DNA of 9,798 bases from an uncultured Ruminococcus sp. (GCA_902766575.1 CACXED010000167.1:1-9798), one strand, 5' to 3'. Shown: positions 1 to 5,941, counted from the stretch's first letter. A program made the numbers and translations. Notes: generated from the sequence alone by a model not told the origin.

Positions 1-41
1 TACTCGACAGGCTTCTGTCCGAAGCGCTGAAAAAGGGCTGA
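1..41 (+). CDS. C-terminal tail of an upstream gene (partial)
   Basis: Reading from base 3, the frame gives LDRLLSEALKKG and stops at TGA 39-41. This is a plausible charged helical C-terminus of a gene that begins before the window. The other two forward frames also end within about 50 bases, so the choice of frame rests only on the protein-like composition and on the fact that the next promoter starts directly after this stop. The product cannot be identified from 12 residues. Confidence 0.35.
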   Translation, partial: LDRLLSEALKKG

Positions 42-48
42 ACGGGTC

Positions 49-77
49 TTGACAAAGCTGAGACAATATTGTATAAT
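49..77 (+). promoter_or_regulatory. Perfect-consensus sigma-A promoter for the DUF975 gene
   Basis: The -35 TTGACA (49-54) and -10 TATAAT (72-77) both match consensus exactly and are separated by the ideal 17 bp. The expected transcription start is near base 84, about 54 bases before the ATG at 138. No operator-like repeat overlaps the hexamers, so strong, largely constitutive expression is the simplest inference. Confidence 0.9.
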
Positions 78-83
78 ATTATT

Positions 84-121
84 GCCGACTGTTTACCGGA
101 CTTTCCGGAATAAATTACGGC
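84..121 (+). other. Two-tier hairpin at the expected 5' end of the DUF975 transcript
   Basis: An inner stem CCGGA (96-100) and TCCGG (104-108) closes a 3-nt loop. An outer stem GCCG (84-87) pairs with CGGC (118-121). The structure begins where the transcript should start and ends just before the ribosome binding site GGGAGGA (124-130). It may stabilise the 5' end of the mRNA. It resembles no riboswitch I know. Confidence 0.4.
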
Positions 122-137
122 TTGGGAGGATTTTACC

Positions 138-752
138 ATGAAGTCCCGCATTGAAATCAAGGAGACGGCAAAGACCATCGTAAAGGGGAGCTACAGTCTT
201 ACGCTGCTTCCATATCTGCTTTACATACTGCTCACGGCGCTCGGAGGAGGAATCAGCTTCGGGCTTGGAACGATACTTCTGCTGCCGCTTGCGGTAGGTA
301 TGCAGCTCGTCTACATTATGCTCTGGAACCGCGAGGATACCTCGGTGGACGTGATGTTCACCAGCGCGTTTCAGGAGAACTACGGGCGCAAGCTCGGAGG
401 TATGCTGCTCGTTTCGATTTTCACTTGGCTGTGGAGCCTGCTTTTCGTGATACCGGGCATAGTCAAGAGCTACTCCTACGCCGCGACGCCCTACATTTTA
501 GCGAAATATCCGAATGTCACCGCCGACAACGCCATCAAGCTCTCGATGCGCATAATGGACGGACGCAAGCTCGATCTGTTCGTGTTTGAGCTGAGCTTTT
601 TGGGCTGGCAGCTGCTGGGAGTTCTGACATTTGGAATACTGAATATCTTATGGGTCAATCCCTACTACTACACCGCCCGCGCGGGATTTATCGAGGAGTC
701 CATCGCCGACGCTCTCGCAAGCGGCAGAGTCGACTCGAGCGAGCTCGCCTGA
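138..752 (+). CDS. DUF975 family integral membrane protein
   Basis: A 204-residue membrane protein of the DUF975 family, which is common in Firmicutes and has no established biochemical function. Hydrophobic segments lie at about residues 19-36, 42-64, 87-108 and 148-172. Family hallmarks are visible: the loop SYSYAATPYILAKYP (111-125), the following NAIKLSMRIMDGRKLDLFVFELSFLGW stretch (131-157), and the conserved LWVNPYYYTARAGFIEE (171-187) after the last membrane helix. The ATG is 7 bases after GGGAGGA (124-130), and no better start exists upstream. The gene appears to be a single transcription unit, with its own consensus promoter at 49-77 and a terminator at 759-796. The family assignment is fairly secure; any role would be guesswork. 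Confidence 0.85.
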   Translation: MKSRIEIKETAKTIVKGSYSLTLLPYLLYILLTALGGGISFGLGTILLLPLAVGMQLVYIMLWNREDTSVDVMFTSAFQENYGRKLGGMLLVSIFTWLWSLLFVIPGIVKSYSYAATPYILAKYPNVTADNAIKLSMRIMDGRKLDLFVFELSFLGWQLLGVLTFGILNILWVNPYYYTARAGFIEESIADALASGRVDSSELA

Positions 753-758
753 ATTAAA

Positions 759-796
759 AAACGCTGTGCCGTGACACGTGTCACGGCACAGCGTTT
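759..796. terminator. Bidirectional terminator, perfect 38-bp palindrome
   Basis: Bases 759-796 form a perfect inverted repeat of 19 bp per arm, centred between 777 and 778 on CACGTG. On the plus strand the arm ends in UUUCUU, serving the DUF975 gene that stops at 752. On the minus strand it ends in a run of Us (complement of the A run 755-761), serving the kinase gene that stops at 798. Its place between two convergent genes and the U tracts on both sides fit a shared Rho-independent terminator. Confidence 0.9.
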
Positions 797-797
797 C

Positions 798-1832
798 TTA
801 TATCACGAACCTGCATTTTTTCTCGATATCGAAGGTTCTGAAATATTTTTCCTCCATCGGAATCCAGCGCTCGCGGAAATTATTCCACAAGAACTCGCCG
901 TCGCGGCTGAGTATCCTTTCGCGCTGCCCGTCTGGCGAGAGCGTCGAGAACACCGCGAGGTCGTAATATTCCCCGAACGCCGGGTGAAGCGAGTACGCGC
1001 CCTCGCAGATAATCAGCCCCGAGCCGCCGATTCTCCGCGGCTCTTTTTTATATCCCCCGGTCGAGCAGTTAAAAACCCGGTACTCAAACTCCCCGCGCCG
1101 GAGATTTTCAATAACCTCCGGGAGAAAGCGCTCCCGGTGAAGATTCCCGCCCGGCTCGGCGAGCCTTTCGGGCGTCCGCATATCGAACGGCAGGAAGAAA
1201 TCGTCGAGGTGAACGACCTCTCCGCCGAAAAGCCCGGCTATAAGCTCCGCCGCAGTCGATTTTCCGGATGCGGCTCTGCCGTCGATCGCGACGATTATGT
1301 TTCCGCTCATCCGCGATAGCTCGTATATCACCGGAAGCAGTCGGACATAGTAGCTGTCAATCAGCCGATAAGCGGGACGATAGCTCTCGCGGTAGATATC
1401 GCTGTGGCTGACAGCTTTGCAGCCGGAAAGCTCATATTCCGCGCGGTATTGTCTGAATTGTTCGCGCGGGAACGGCAGAACCTCTCCGGAGAGAGTGTCG
1501 ATAAGATCGAGCTTTCCGAGAAAGGCGTTCATGTCCTCCTTTGGAGCCTTTGCGGAGTTCAGGAACATTTTTCCGACGAGCTCAAGCTCGCCTTTCGACA
1601 TTTCGCAGTCGAGATACAGCCGCGAAAAGCGTCCGAGCTCCTCAACGCGGCGCGGATTCTCGTGCGGAATATTATTGTATTCGTCAAAAAGCCGCCGCAG
1701 AGCCGCGTCCGGGTCGGAGAGCAGATGCTCAGGTCCGAAGCAGGACTGGTAGGCGAGCTTTACGGCGTCGGCGGGCTGCATCTTCGGATACAGCCCGGCG
1801 TGGAATTTTAATATTTTCTCAAAATTTTTCAT
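798..1832 (-). CDS. Two-domain P-loop kinase, uridine kinase/phosphoribulokinase-like
   Basis: A 344-residue protein whose C-terminal half (about 178-344) is a P-loop kinase of the uridine kinase/phosphoribulokinase/pantothenate kinase superfamily. Walker A is GRAASGKST (185-193), followed by the acidic HLDDFFLP (208-215), which in this superfamily sits by the phosphate acceptor. The segment LIICEGAYSLHP (273-284) matches the conserved EG(A/V)Y strand end. The N-terminal part (about 1-175) is unlike a classical uridine kinase; it contains FGPEHLLSDPDAALRRLFDEY (32-52), and I cannot name the domain. The start overlaps the ECF S-component stop by one base (TGATG, 1834-1830), implying translational coupling. 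The substrate is unknown: a nucleoside, pantothenate or another vitamin alcohol are all possible. Pairing with a transporter suggests it phosphorylates the imported molecule and so traps it. Confidence 0.8.
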   Translation of the reverse strand: MKNFEKILKFHAGLYPKMQPADAVKLAYQSCFGPEHLLSDPDAALRRLFDEYNNIPHENPRRVEELGRFSRLYLDCEMSKGELELVGKMFLNSAKAPKEDMNAFLGKLDLIDTLSGEVLPFPREQFRQYRAEYELSGCKAVSHSDIYRESYRPAYRLIDSYYVRLLPVIYELSRMSGNIIVAIDGRAASGKSTAAELIAGLFGGEVVHLDDFFLPFDMRTPERLAEPGGNLHRERFLPEVIENLRRGEFEYRVFNCSTGGYKKEPRRIGGSGLIICEGAYSLHPAFGEYYDLAVFSTLSPDGQRERILSRDGEFLWNNFRERWIPMEEKYFRTFDIEKKCRFVI

Positions 1833-2392
1833 CAGTCGTCAGGCATCAGACGGGCCTTTTTCAGCGCGATGACTATCAGCGGAACGAGAATTATATGACA
1901 TATTATGCCGGGTATCGAGCCTGTGACCGCTCCGGCGATGAACGCCTGAAAGCCGAAGCTGCCTGCGTTCACGACTGCGACCGTCCACTTGACGATTCCC
2001 CAGACAATGCGTCCGATCACCATCGCGCCGATAAGCGAGACGTAGATATAGGGTATCTTCTTTGGCAGCAGCTTATAGAGCAGACCCGAGACAAAGCCGT
2101 AGGCTGCCATCTCAAACGCCATCGGCAGCGCGACCGCGAGCGGCGGCATCGCGAAAAGCTGACTTCTGAGAAGCGGCGAGATGAATCCGATGATAAGCCC
2201 CCAGACCGGCCCGCAGATAAATCCGCAGAGCAGCGCGGGTATGTGCATCGGCGACAGAGCCTGTCCGATCTGCGGTATCTGTCCGGTCAGAAAGGGCAGA
2301 GCCATCGCGAGGGCAAGGCACATTGCGGCGAGTACGAGAGTCTTTACTCTCTTTTTTGATTTAGAGATACTGGCGGATGCGGTAGTGTTCAT
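1832..2392 (-). CDS. ECF transporter S component (substrate-binding membrane subunit)
   Basis: A 186-residue, very hydrophobic protein with about six predicted membrane helices, the usual size and topology of ECF S components. The sequence ALPFLTGQIPQIG (31-43), the following SPMHIPALLCGFICGP (47-62) and GLIIGFISPLLRS (65-77) are typical of one S-component family that includes PanT-like proteins. A basic N-terminus (KSKKRVK, 11-17) precedes helix 1. No EcfA or EcfT genes are in the window, so it probably shares a general energising module encoded elsewhere (group II ECF). The ATG at 2392 has GGAGG at 2404-2400 with 7-base spacing. It is the first gene after a consensus promoter and a long structured leader, and is coupled to the downstream kinase. 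Substrate specificity cannot be read from the sequence; pantothenate or another vitamin precursor is a reasonable candidate. Confidence 0.85.
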   Translation of the reverse strand: MNTTASASISKSKKRVKTLVLAAMCLALAMALPFLTGQIPQIGQALSPMHIPALLCGFICGPVWGLIIGFISPLLRSQLFAMPPLAVALPMAFEMAAYGFVSGLLYKLLPKKIPYIYVSLIGAMVIGRIVWGIVKWTVAVVNAGSFGFQAFIAGAVTGSIPGIICHIILVPLIVIALKKARLMPDD

Positions 2393-2563
2393 TGTTTTTC
2401 CTCCGAAGAATATGAAAATAGGGCGGCGGCTTCTGCCCCCGTCTGAGACGCATACGCGCGTCGGGTCGATTTTATGATTTGATAAATCTTACTTCGGTAA
2501 GAAAACGGCTTTTTGCCGGGCGGCTTCGAGCCGCCTGAGGAGAACGGTCTGCCGCGCTCCGTA
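2393..2563 (-). promoter_or_regulatory. Structured 5' leader of the ECF S-component/kinase transcript, possible attenuator
   Basis: The leader is about 170 nt. Reading in transcript direction it holds hairpin 1, GGAG/CUCC enclosing CGG/CCG (2560-2539); hairpin 2, GGCGGCU/AGCCGCC with a 3-nt loop (2535-2519); and hairpin 3, CGGC/GCCG (2518-2506) followed by UUUUCUU (2505-2499), which looks like a weak terminator. Hairpin 4 is CUUAC-CGAA-GUAAG (2501-2488). A GC-rich stem of GGGGC with GCC-CC lies near 2436-2422. The CGGCU of hairpin 2 could instead pair with the AGCCG before the U run. I checked by eye for TPP, FMN, cobalamin, THF, preQ1 and guanidine signatures and recognised none. Ligand-controlled attenuation is inference. 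Confidence 0.5.
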
Positions 2564-2570
2564 TGCTTTG

Positions 2571-2599
2571 ATTATACCATAATCGCGCTCATTTGTCAA
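2571..2599 (-). promoter_or_regulatory. Perfect-consensus extended -10 promoter for the ECF S-component operon
   Basis: On the minus strand TTGACA (2599-2594), a 17-bp spacer and TATAAT (2576-2571) match consensus exactly. TGG directly before the -10 makes it an extended -10 promoter. The -35 lies in the codons for the last residues (L-D-K-stop) of the upstream DUF3842 gene. The predicted start is near 2564. Confidence 0.9.
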
Positions 2600-3011
2600 G
2601 AGCCTTTACGACAAGCTCCGCCGCGTCGCGTATCAGCGCGGCGAGCGGCAGGTCTCCGACTCCGGCGACCATGTTGTCGCAGCGGTTGACCGGGATCAGC
2701 ACTCTCAAAGCGTCGCTCTGACCGACAGCCCTTGCCATCTCGGGCGTGATCTCCCCGGCAAGCGAGTCGGCGATGACTATCCCGACCGGGCCGGCTATCA
2801 CGTCGGCTTTCCGGCAGCCGACTATGACCGGATTCTCTCCGGTAGCGGCAAGGTCGGGCGAGGCTTTCAGCATATTCGCGGTGGCGAGCGAGTTCGTGCC
2901 GACAGCGGTTATCACGGCGTCGGGCAGACGCTCGCGGACAGCCTCGATGAGCTGCGCTCCGATCCGACCGCCCTGACCGTCGATGATCAGAATTTTCGGT
3001 GAATTTTTCAT
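2589..3011 (-). CDS. DUF3842 family protein
   Basis: A 140-residue soluble protein recognised as DUF3842, a small family found mainly in anaerobic Firmicutes with no established function. The N-terminus KILIIDGQGGRIGAQLIEAV (6-25) is a beta strand, a glycine-rich turn and a helix, as in nucleotide-binding Rossmann-like folds. Conserved-looking segments follow: AVGTNSLATANMLKA (36-50), ATGENPVI (56-63), CRKADVIAGPVGIVIADS (66-83) and LIPVNRCDN (105-113), with cysteines at 66 and 111. Its ATG overlaps the stop of the amidohydrolase gene (ATGA, 3011-3008), so the two are almost certainly co-transcribed and translationally coupled. No separate Shine-Dalgarno is obvious, which fits coupling. Nucleotide or cofactor binding is inference from the glycine-rich loop. 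Confidence 0.8.
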   Translation of the reverse strand: MKNSPKILIIDGQGGRIGAQLIEAVRERLPDAVITAVGTNSLATANMLKASPDLAATGENPVIVGCRKADVIAGPVGIVIADSLAGEITPEMARAVGQSDALRVLIPVNRCDNMVAGVGDLPLAALIRDAAELVVKALDK

Positions 3012-3805
3012 TTGTCGCCCACTAACTTTATCGCGTTCTCAAAGCAGATTTTGTTCATCAGCTCGCCGGACAGTCCGAGCGAATCGAGATATTCCTTTGT
3101 CGCCTCGGGCGTGAACCACGGGAAATCGCTTCCGAAAAGGATGCGCTCCGGGTCGTGATTCTCGATCATGCGCTTGGCCTGCGCCGGGTCGAGCCCGTTG
3201 ACGGCGAGCGAAGTGTCGATGTAGATGTTCTTCCGACCGATGAGGAGCCGCTCCACATCGTCCCAGAGCTCGTTTGCGCCCATGTGAGCCGCGACGAGCC
3301 GCAGCTCGGGAAAGCGCTCCGTGACCTTTACTATCCGCTCGGGCGTGCAGTGAATGAAATCGGGCGAGTAGAAGTCCCAGCCCGAGTGGGTCAGGACGAA
3401 CAGATCCTTGTCGACCGCCGCTCTGAACACCGCGTCGAATTTCGGGTCGTCGATAGTCAGTCCCATGTAGTCGGGATGAATTTTGATGCCGCGTATCCCG
3501 GCGTCGGCGAGGCGTCTCGCCTCTGAGGCGATATTCTCGCTGTCGGGGTTCAGCGAGCCGAGCGCGTAGAGCCTCGGGTGCGAATTGCAGGCGATCGCGA
3601 AGTCGTTGACCTTGGGCTCCTGATGCGGATTCGTGGCGATATTGCAGACGACCGAGCGGTCGACTCCCGACTTGTCCATATGGGAGAGCAGGTCGTCGAT
3701 CCTGCCGTTTCCGTAGCTTTTGATGTTGGCGATGGAGGCGAGCTTGGGTATCGCCTTTTCGGCTACCTTGTCCGGGAAAGCGTGCGTGTGGAAATCAATT
3801 AACAT
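3008..3805 (-). CDS. Amidohydrolase family protein (TIM-barrel, ACMSD-like branch)
   Basis: A metal-dependent hydrolase or decarboxylase of the amidohydrolase_2 (PF04909-type) family. With the start chosen here it is 265 residues. Metal and catalytic positions are all visible: DFHTH (4-8, the HxH pair), LTHSG (H140), AAHMG (H174) and LFGSDFPW (D227). The start is ATG 3805-3803 because AAGGAG (3819-3814) lies 8 bases upstream and the protein then begins MLIDFHTHAF, normal for the family. An in-frame ATG at 3844 would add 13 residues but overlaps the promoter -10 and has no ribosome binding site. Family members act on cyclic amides, aromatic acids and other substrates, so the reaction cannot be specified. 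It is first in a two-gene unit with DUF3842. Confidence 0.85.
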   Translation of the reverse strand: MLIDFHTHAFPDKVAEKAIPKLASIANIKSYGNGRIDDLLSHMDKSGVDRSVVCNIATNPHQEPKVNDFAIACNSHPRLYALGSLNPDSENIASEARRLADAGIRGIKIHPDYMGLTIDDPKFDAVFRAAVDKDLFVLTHSGWDFYSPDFIHCTPERIVKVTERFPELRLVAAHMGANELWDDVERLLIGRKNIYIDTSLAVNGLDPAQAKRMIENHDPERILFGSDFPWFTPEATKEYLDSLGLSGELMNKICFENAIKLVGDK

Positions 3806-3842
3806 TCGTATCGCTCCTTGCCGTAAAAATGTGGTAACTCTC

Positions 3843-3851
3843 ATTATAGCA
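3843..3851 (-). promoter_or_regulatory. Extended -10 promoter for the amidohydrolase-DUF3842 unit
   Basis: On the minus strand TGCTATAAT (3851-3843) is an exact extended -10 element. No good -35 hexamer is visible 16-18 bp upstream, where the strand is a run of Ts, but extended -10 promoters can work without one. Transcription would begin near 3836 and give a leader of about 30 nt that includes AAGGAG. Confidence 0.65.
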
Positions 3852-3879
3852 CAATTTTATGCTATATAAAAGCACTTTT

Positions 3880-3972
3880 TTGTGAATAAATTAAAATGGT
3901 GTAAAAAGCTCATAATATACTCGTATAATTGCTAAAATAAGGTGCAAATTGCATATTGAAAAATTGTGAATA
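3880..3972. repeat. Paired direct repeat TTGTGAATA and palindrome TGCAAATTGCA in the divergent promoter region
   Basis: TTGTGAATA occurs exactly at 3880-3888 and again at 3964-3972; the second copy lies between the -35 and -10 of the carboxylase-operon promoter. An 11-bp palindrome, TGCAAATTGCA, lies at 3943-3953, two bases before the -35. The heptamer TTGTGAA equals a half-site of the Rex (NADH-sensing repressor) operator, but a good inverted partner half is missing at both places. A regulator binding here is possible and unproven; AT-rich DNA produces such repeats by chance. Confidence 0.35.
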
Positions 3973-3984
3973 GTGGTTTATAAT
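3956..3984 (+). promoter_or_regulatory. Sigma-A promoter for the decarboxylase operon
   Basis: TTGAAA (3956-3961), a 17-bp spacer and TATAAT (3979-3984) give one mismatch to consensus. A further TATAAT at 3990-3995 and one at 3924-3929 lack a convincing -35. The predicted start near 3991 leaves a leader of about 100 nt before the ATG at 4091. Confidence 0.75.
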
Positions 3985-4016
3985 ATTTATATAATGGGGA
4001 AGAATAGTGTTTATCT

Positions 4017-4058
4017 GTTCGGGACGTTAATTTGCGTCACGGATAACTGAACCGTCAC
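4017..4058 (+). promoter_or_regulatory. Leader of the decarboxylase operon with short stems and a CGTCAC direct repeat
   Basis: GACG (4023-4026) can pair with CGTC (4035-4038), and GTTC (4017-4020) with GAAC (4049-4052). An alternative pairing is ACGG (4039-4042) with CCGT (4052-4055), which would exclude the outer stem. CGTCAC is repeated at 4035-4040 and 4053-4058. The stems are short, no U tract follows, and no riboswitch class is recognised. Confidence 0.25.
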
Positions 4059-4090
4059 CAAATCCATTCAATTTTTCTGGAGGTCAATAC

Positions 4091-5560
4091 ATGGGAAACA
4101 AAACGCATGAGTTCAAATCTGCGGCCGAGCTGCGAGCTCTTTTTGAGAGCGAAGCCTCTACCGCCAAAGAGCGCATAGCCGCGCTTTTCGACGAGGGTAC
4201 CTTCGCCGAGACCGGCGCGTATGCGCACAGGATAGCCGCCGAGATCGGCGGAGCCGAGGGCGAGCTTGAGGGCGTCGTCTGCGGCTACGGAGCTATCGAC
4301 GGCAGACTCGTATTCGCTTTCGCACAGGATTTTTCGAGAATGAGGGGCGCGGTCGGCGCTATGCAGGCAAAGAAGATATGCGATCTTTACGATCTTGCCA
4401 TAAAGAACGGCGCTCCGGTCATCGGTATCTTTGACAGCGCGGGTGCTTACGTCCTCGAGGGCGTCGAGGCTCTCGCCGGCTACGGAAAGATCATGAAGAA
4501 GGTCGCCGCAGCGTCGGGAATCATCCCGCAGATCGCGGTCGTCGCGGGAATCTGCGGCGGAGCTATGGCTACGGTCGCTTCGATGTTCGATATCGTCGTC
4601 GGAGCCGAGAAGGAAGGCAGCTTCTACGTCAATCCTCCCTTCGTGCTCAACAATCTCGAAAAGGGCGCAAAGCTCGGAGCGGTTAAGACTGCGGCTGAGG
4701 GCGGCTCGATCGACGTCGTCTGCGCAGACGCGGCCGAGGCTCTCGCCTATGTCAGAAAGCTCCTGTCCTATATTCCCCAGAACAACGCCGACGGCACCGC
4801 TTACTCGGCTACGAACGACGAGATCAACCGTCTTGTCGACGTCGACTCGATAATCGCCGCTGAGGGCTACTCGATGACCGACGTGATCAAGGCTGTCTCC
4901 GACGACGCGGCGTTTCTCGAGCTCGGCTCGGAGTGGGCGAAGTCGATGCTGACCGGCTTTGCAACGCTCAACGGCATGGTGATCGGAGTCGTCGCAAACC
5001 AGCCTGCCGTAAACGGCGGCAAGCTAACCGGCTGCGCGGCTAAGAAGGCGGCTAAGTTCATCTCCTTCTGCGACTGCTTCAAGGTTCCGGTGCTGACTCT
5101 CGTCGACACCGAGGGTTACGAGGTCTCGCCCGAGGCTGAAAAGGCTCAGTACTCCGCGGCTCTCGCAAAGCTCGCTTCGGCTTACGCCATGAGCGACAAC
5201 GCAAAGGTCACGGTCGTGCTCGGAAAGGCTTACGGCGCGGCTTACACTCTGATGGGCTCCAAGTCGATCGGCGCGGATATCGCTCTCGCCGCCGACTGCG
5301 CAAAGATCAGCGCTATGCCTACATCTTCCGCGGTCGCGTTCGCATGGAACGACAAGGTTACAGACAACTCCAAGCGCTCCGAGGTCGAGGCTGAGTGGGA
5401 CAGCGTGATGGCTTCTCCGGTTGTCGCCGCAAAGGCAGGAGAGATCGACGACATCATCTCGCTCGACGAGCTCCGTCAGCGCGCTGCCGAAGCCTTTGAG
5501 ATGCTCGGCGCAAAGAACGCGCTCACTCCCGCAAAGCGTCACAACAACCTCCCTTTATAA
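4091..5560 (+). CDS. Acyl-CoA carboxyltransferase subunit (MmdA / transcarboxylase 12S-like)
   Basis: A 489-residue carboxyltransferase of the crotonase-fold family that moves a carboxyl group between biotin and an acyl-CoA. Two homologous halves are visible. The N half has AQDFSRMRGAVGAMQAKKI (78-96), DSAGAYVLEGVEALAGYG (115-132) and PQIAVVAGICGGAMATVASM (146-165). The C half has VVANQPAVNGGKL (300-312), AAKFISFCDCFKVPVLTLVD (320-339) and GKAYGAAYTLMGSKSIGAD (378-396). It is slightly shorter than typical MmdA/PccB proteins (about 510). Several signature positions differ: DSGGARIQEG is DSAGAYVLEG, and the usual VPGF after VD is TEGY (340-343), so the acyl-CoA may differ from methylmalonyl-CoA. 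The start follows GGAGG (4079-4083) by 7 bases. It is first in a five-gene operon ordered as in Veillonella mmdA-D-C-B. Family assignment is secure; substrate is not. Confidence 0.85.
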   Translation: MGNKTHEFKSAAELRALFESEASTAKERIAALFDEGTFAETGAYAHRIAAEIGGAEGELEGVVCGYGAIDGRLVFAFAQDFSRMRGAVGAMQAKKICDLYDLAIKNGAPVIGIFDSAGAYVLEGVEALAGYGKIMKKVAAASGIIPQIAVVAGICGGAMATVASMFDIVVGAEKEGSFYVNPPFVLNNLEKGAKLGAVKTAAEGGSIDVVCADAAEALAYVRKLLSYIPQNNADGTAYSATNDEINRLVDVDSIIAAEGYSMTDVIKAVSDDAAFLELGSEWAKSMLTGFATLNGMVIGVVANQPAVNGGKLTGCAAKKAAKFISFCDCFKVPVLTLVDTEGYEVSPEAEKAQYSAALAKLASAYAMSDNAKVTVVLGKAYGAAYTLMGSKSIGADIALAADCAKISAMPTSSAVAFAWNDKVTDNSKRSEVEAEWDSVMASPVVAAKAGEIDDIISLDELRQRAAEAFEMLGAKNALTPAKRHNNLPL

Positions 5561-5575
5561 TCAAGGAGGAGAAAA

Positions 5576-5941
5576 ATGAATTTCATTAACCTTCCGCTGC
5601 TCACCGCGCTGACCTTCGGCGAGCGGATAAAAATGGGACTTCAGGTTCTCGTGTTCGGAATGGCGGTCATATTCGCGGTGCTGATACTGCTCTGGGGCAT
5701 ACTCGAGCTTTTCCGCATTATCTTCTACGAGATTCCGAAGAAAAAGGCTGCTGAAAAGGAGCCTGAGCCGGTCGTAAAGGCTCCCGAGCCGGTCGTTCCC
5801 GCTCCGGTCGAGGAGACAGCCGAGCCCGAGACCTCCGACGAGGTGATCGTCGCCGCTATCACCGCCGCGCTTTCGGTCGTAATGGATAAACCGCAGACAT
5901 CCTTCAGAGTCGTGTCCTTCAGACGCACGGCTTCCAAATAA
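5576..5941 (+). CDS. OadG/MmdD-like small membrane subunit of the sodium-pumping decarboxylase
   Basis: A 121-residue protein with the OadG-family layout. There is one membrane helix (about 22-50), then a charged, Pro/Glu-rich linker (57-88) with two copies of a seven-residue unit (EPVVKAP, EPVVPAP, 64-77), and a conserved C-terminal segment DEVIVAAITAALSVVMD (88-104) followed by FRVVSFRR (110-117). In known pumps this subunit anchors the carboxyltransferase to the membrane beta subunit and helps assembly. The ATG follows AAGGAGGAG (5563-5571) by 4 bases and lies 15 bases after the 12S-like stop. Small divergent subunits like this are called delta or gamma depending on the enzyme. Confidence 0.8.
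   Translation: MNFINLPLLTALTFGERIKMGLQVLVFGMAVIFAVLILLWGILELFRIIFYEIPKKKAAEKEPEPVVKAPEPVVPAPVEETAEPETSDEVIVAAITAALSVVMDKPQTSFRVVSFRRTASK

Noticed and set aside
771..2359. Plus-strand open frames at 771-1319, 1404-1811 and 1541-2359
   Set aside because: They lie opposite the kinase and ECF S-component genes, have Arg/Ala-rich nonsense-like products, and the first begins inside the terminator palindrome.
2393..2563. A known riboswitch (TPP, FMN, THF, cobalamin, preQ1 or guanidine) upstream of the ECF S component
   Set aside because: None of the conserved core sequences of these classes could be found by eye in the leader; kept only as an unclassified structured leader.
3803..3844. Upstream in-frame ATG (3844) as start of the amidohydrolase
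   Set aside because: It overlaps the TATAAT of the promoter, has no Shine-Dalgarno, and adds 13 residues not expected before the DFHTH motif. The ATG at 3805 has AAGGAG at ideal spacing.
3880..3897. A true Rex operator
   Set aside because: Only one half (TTGTGAA) matches well; the second half TTAAAAT departs from TTCACAA at several positions, and AT-rich sequence makes chance matches likely.
5024..5542. A 172-codon minus-strand frame opposite the 12S-like gene
   Set aside because: It is a shadow of the conserved plus-strand coding sequence with no recognisable domain or start signal.
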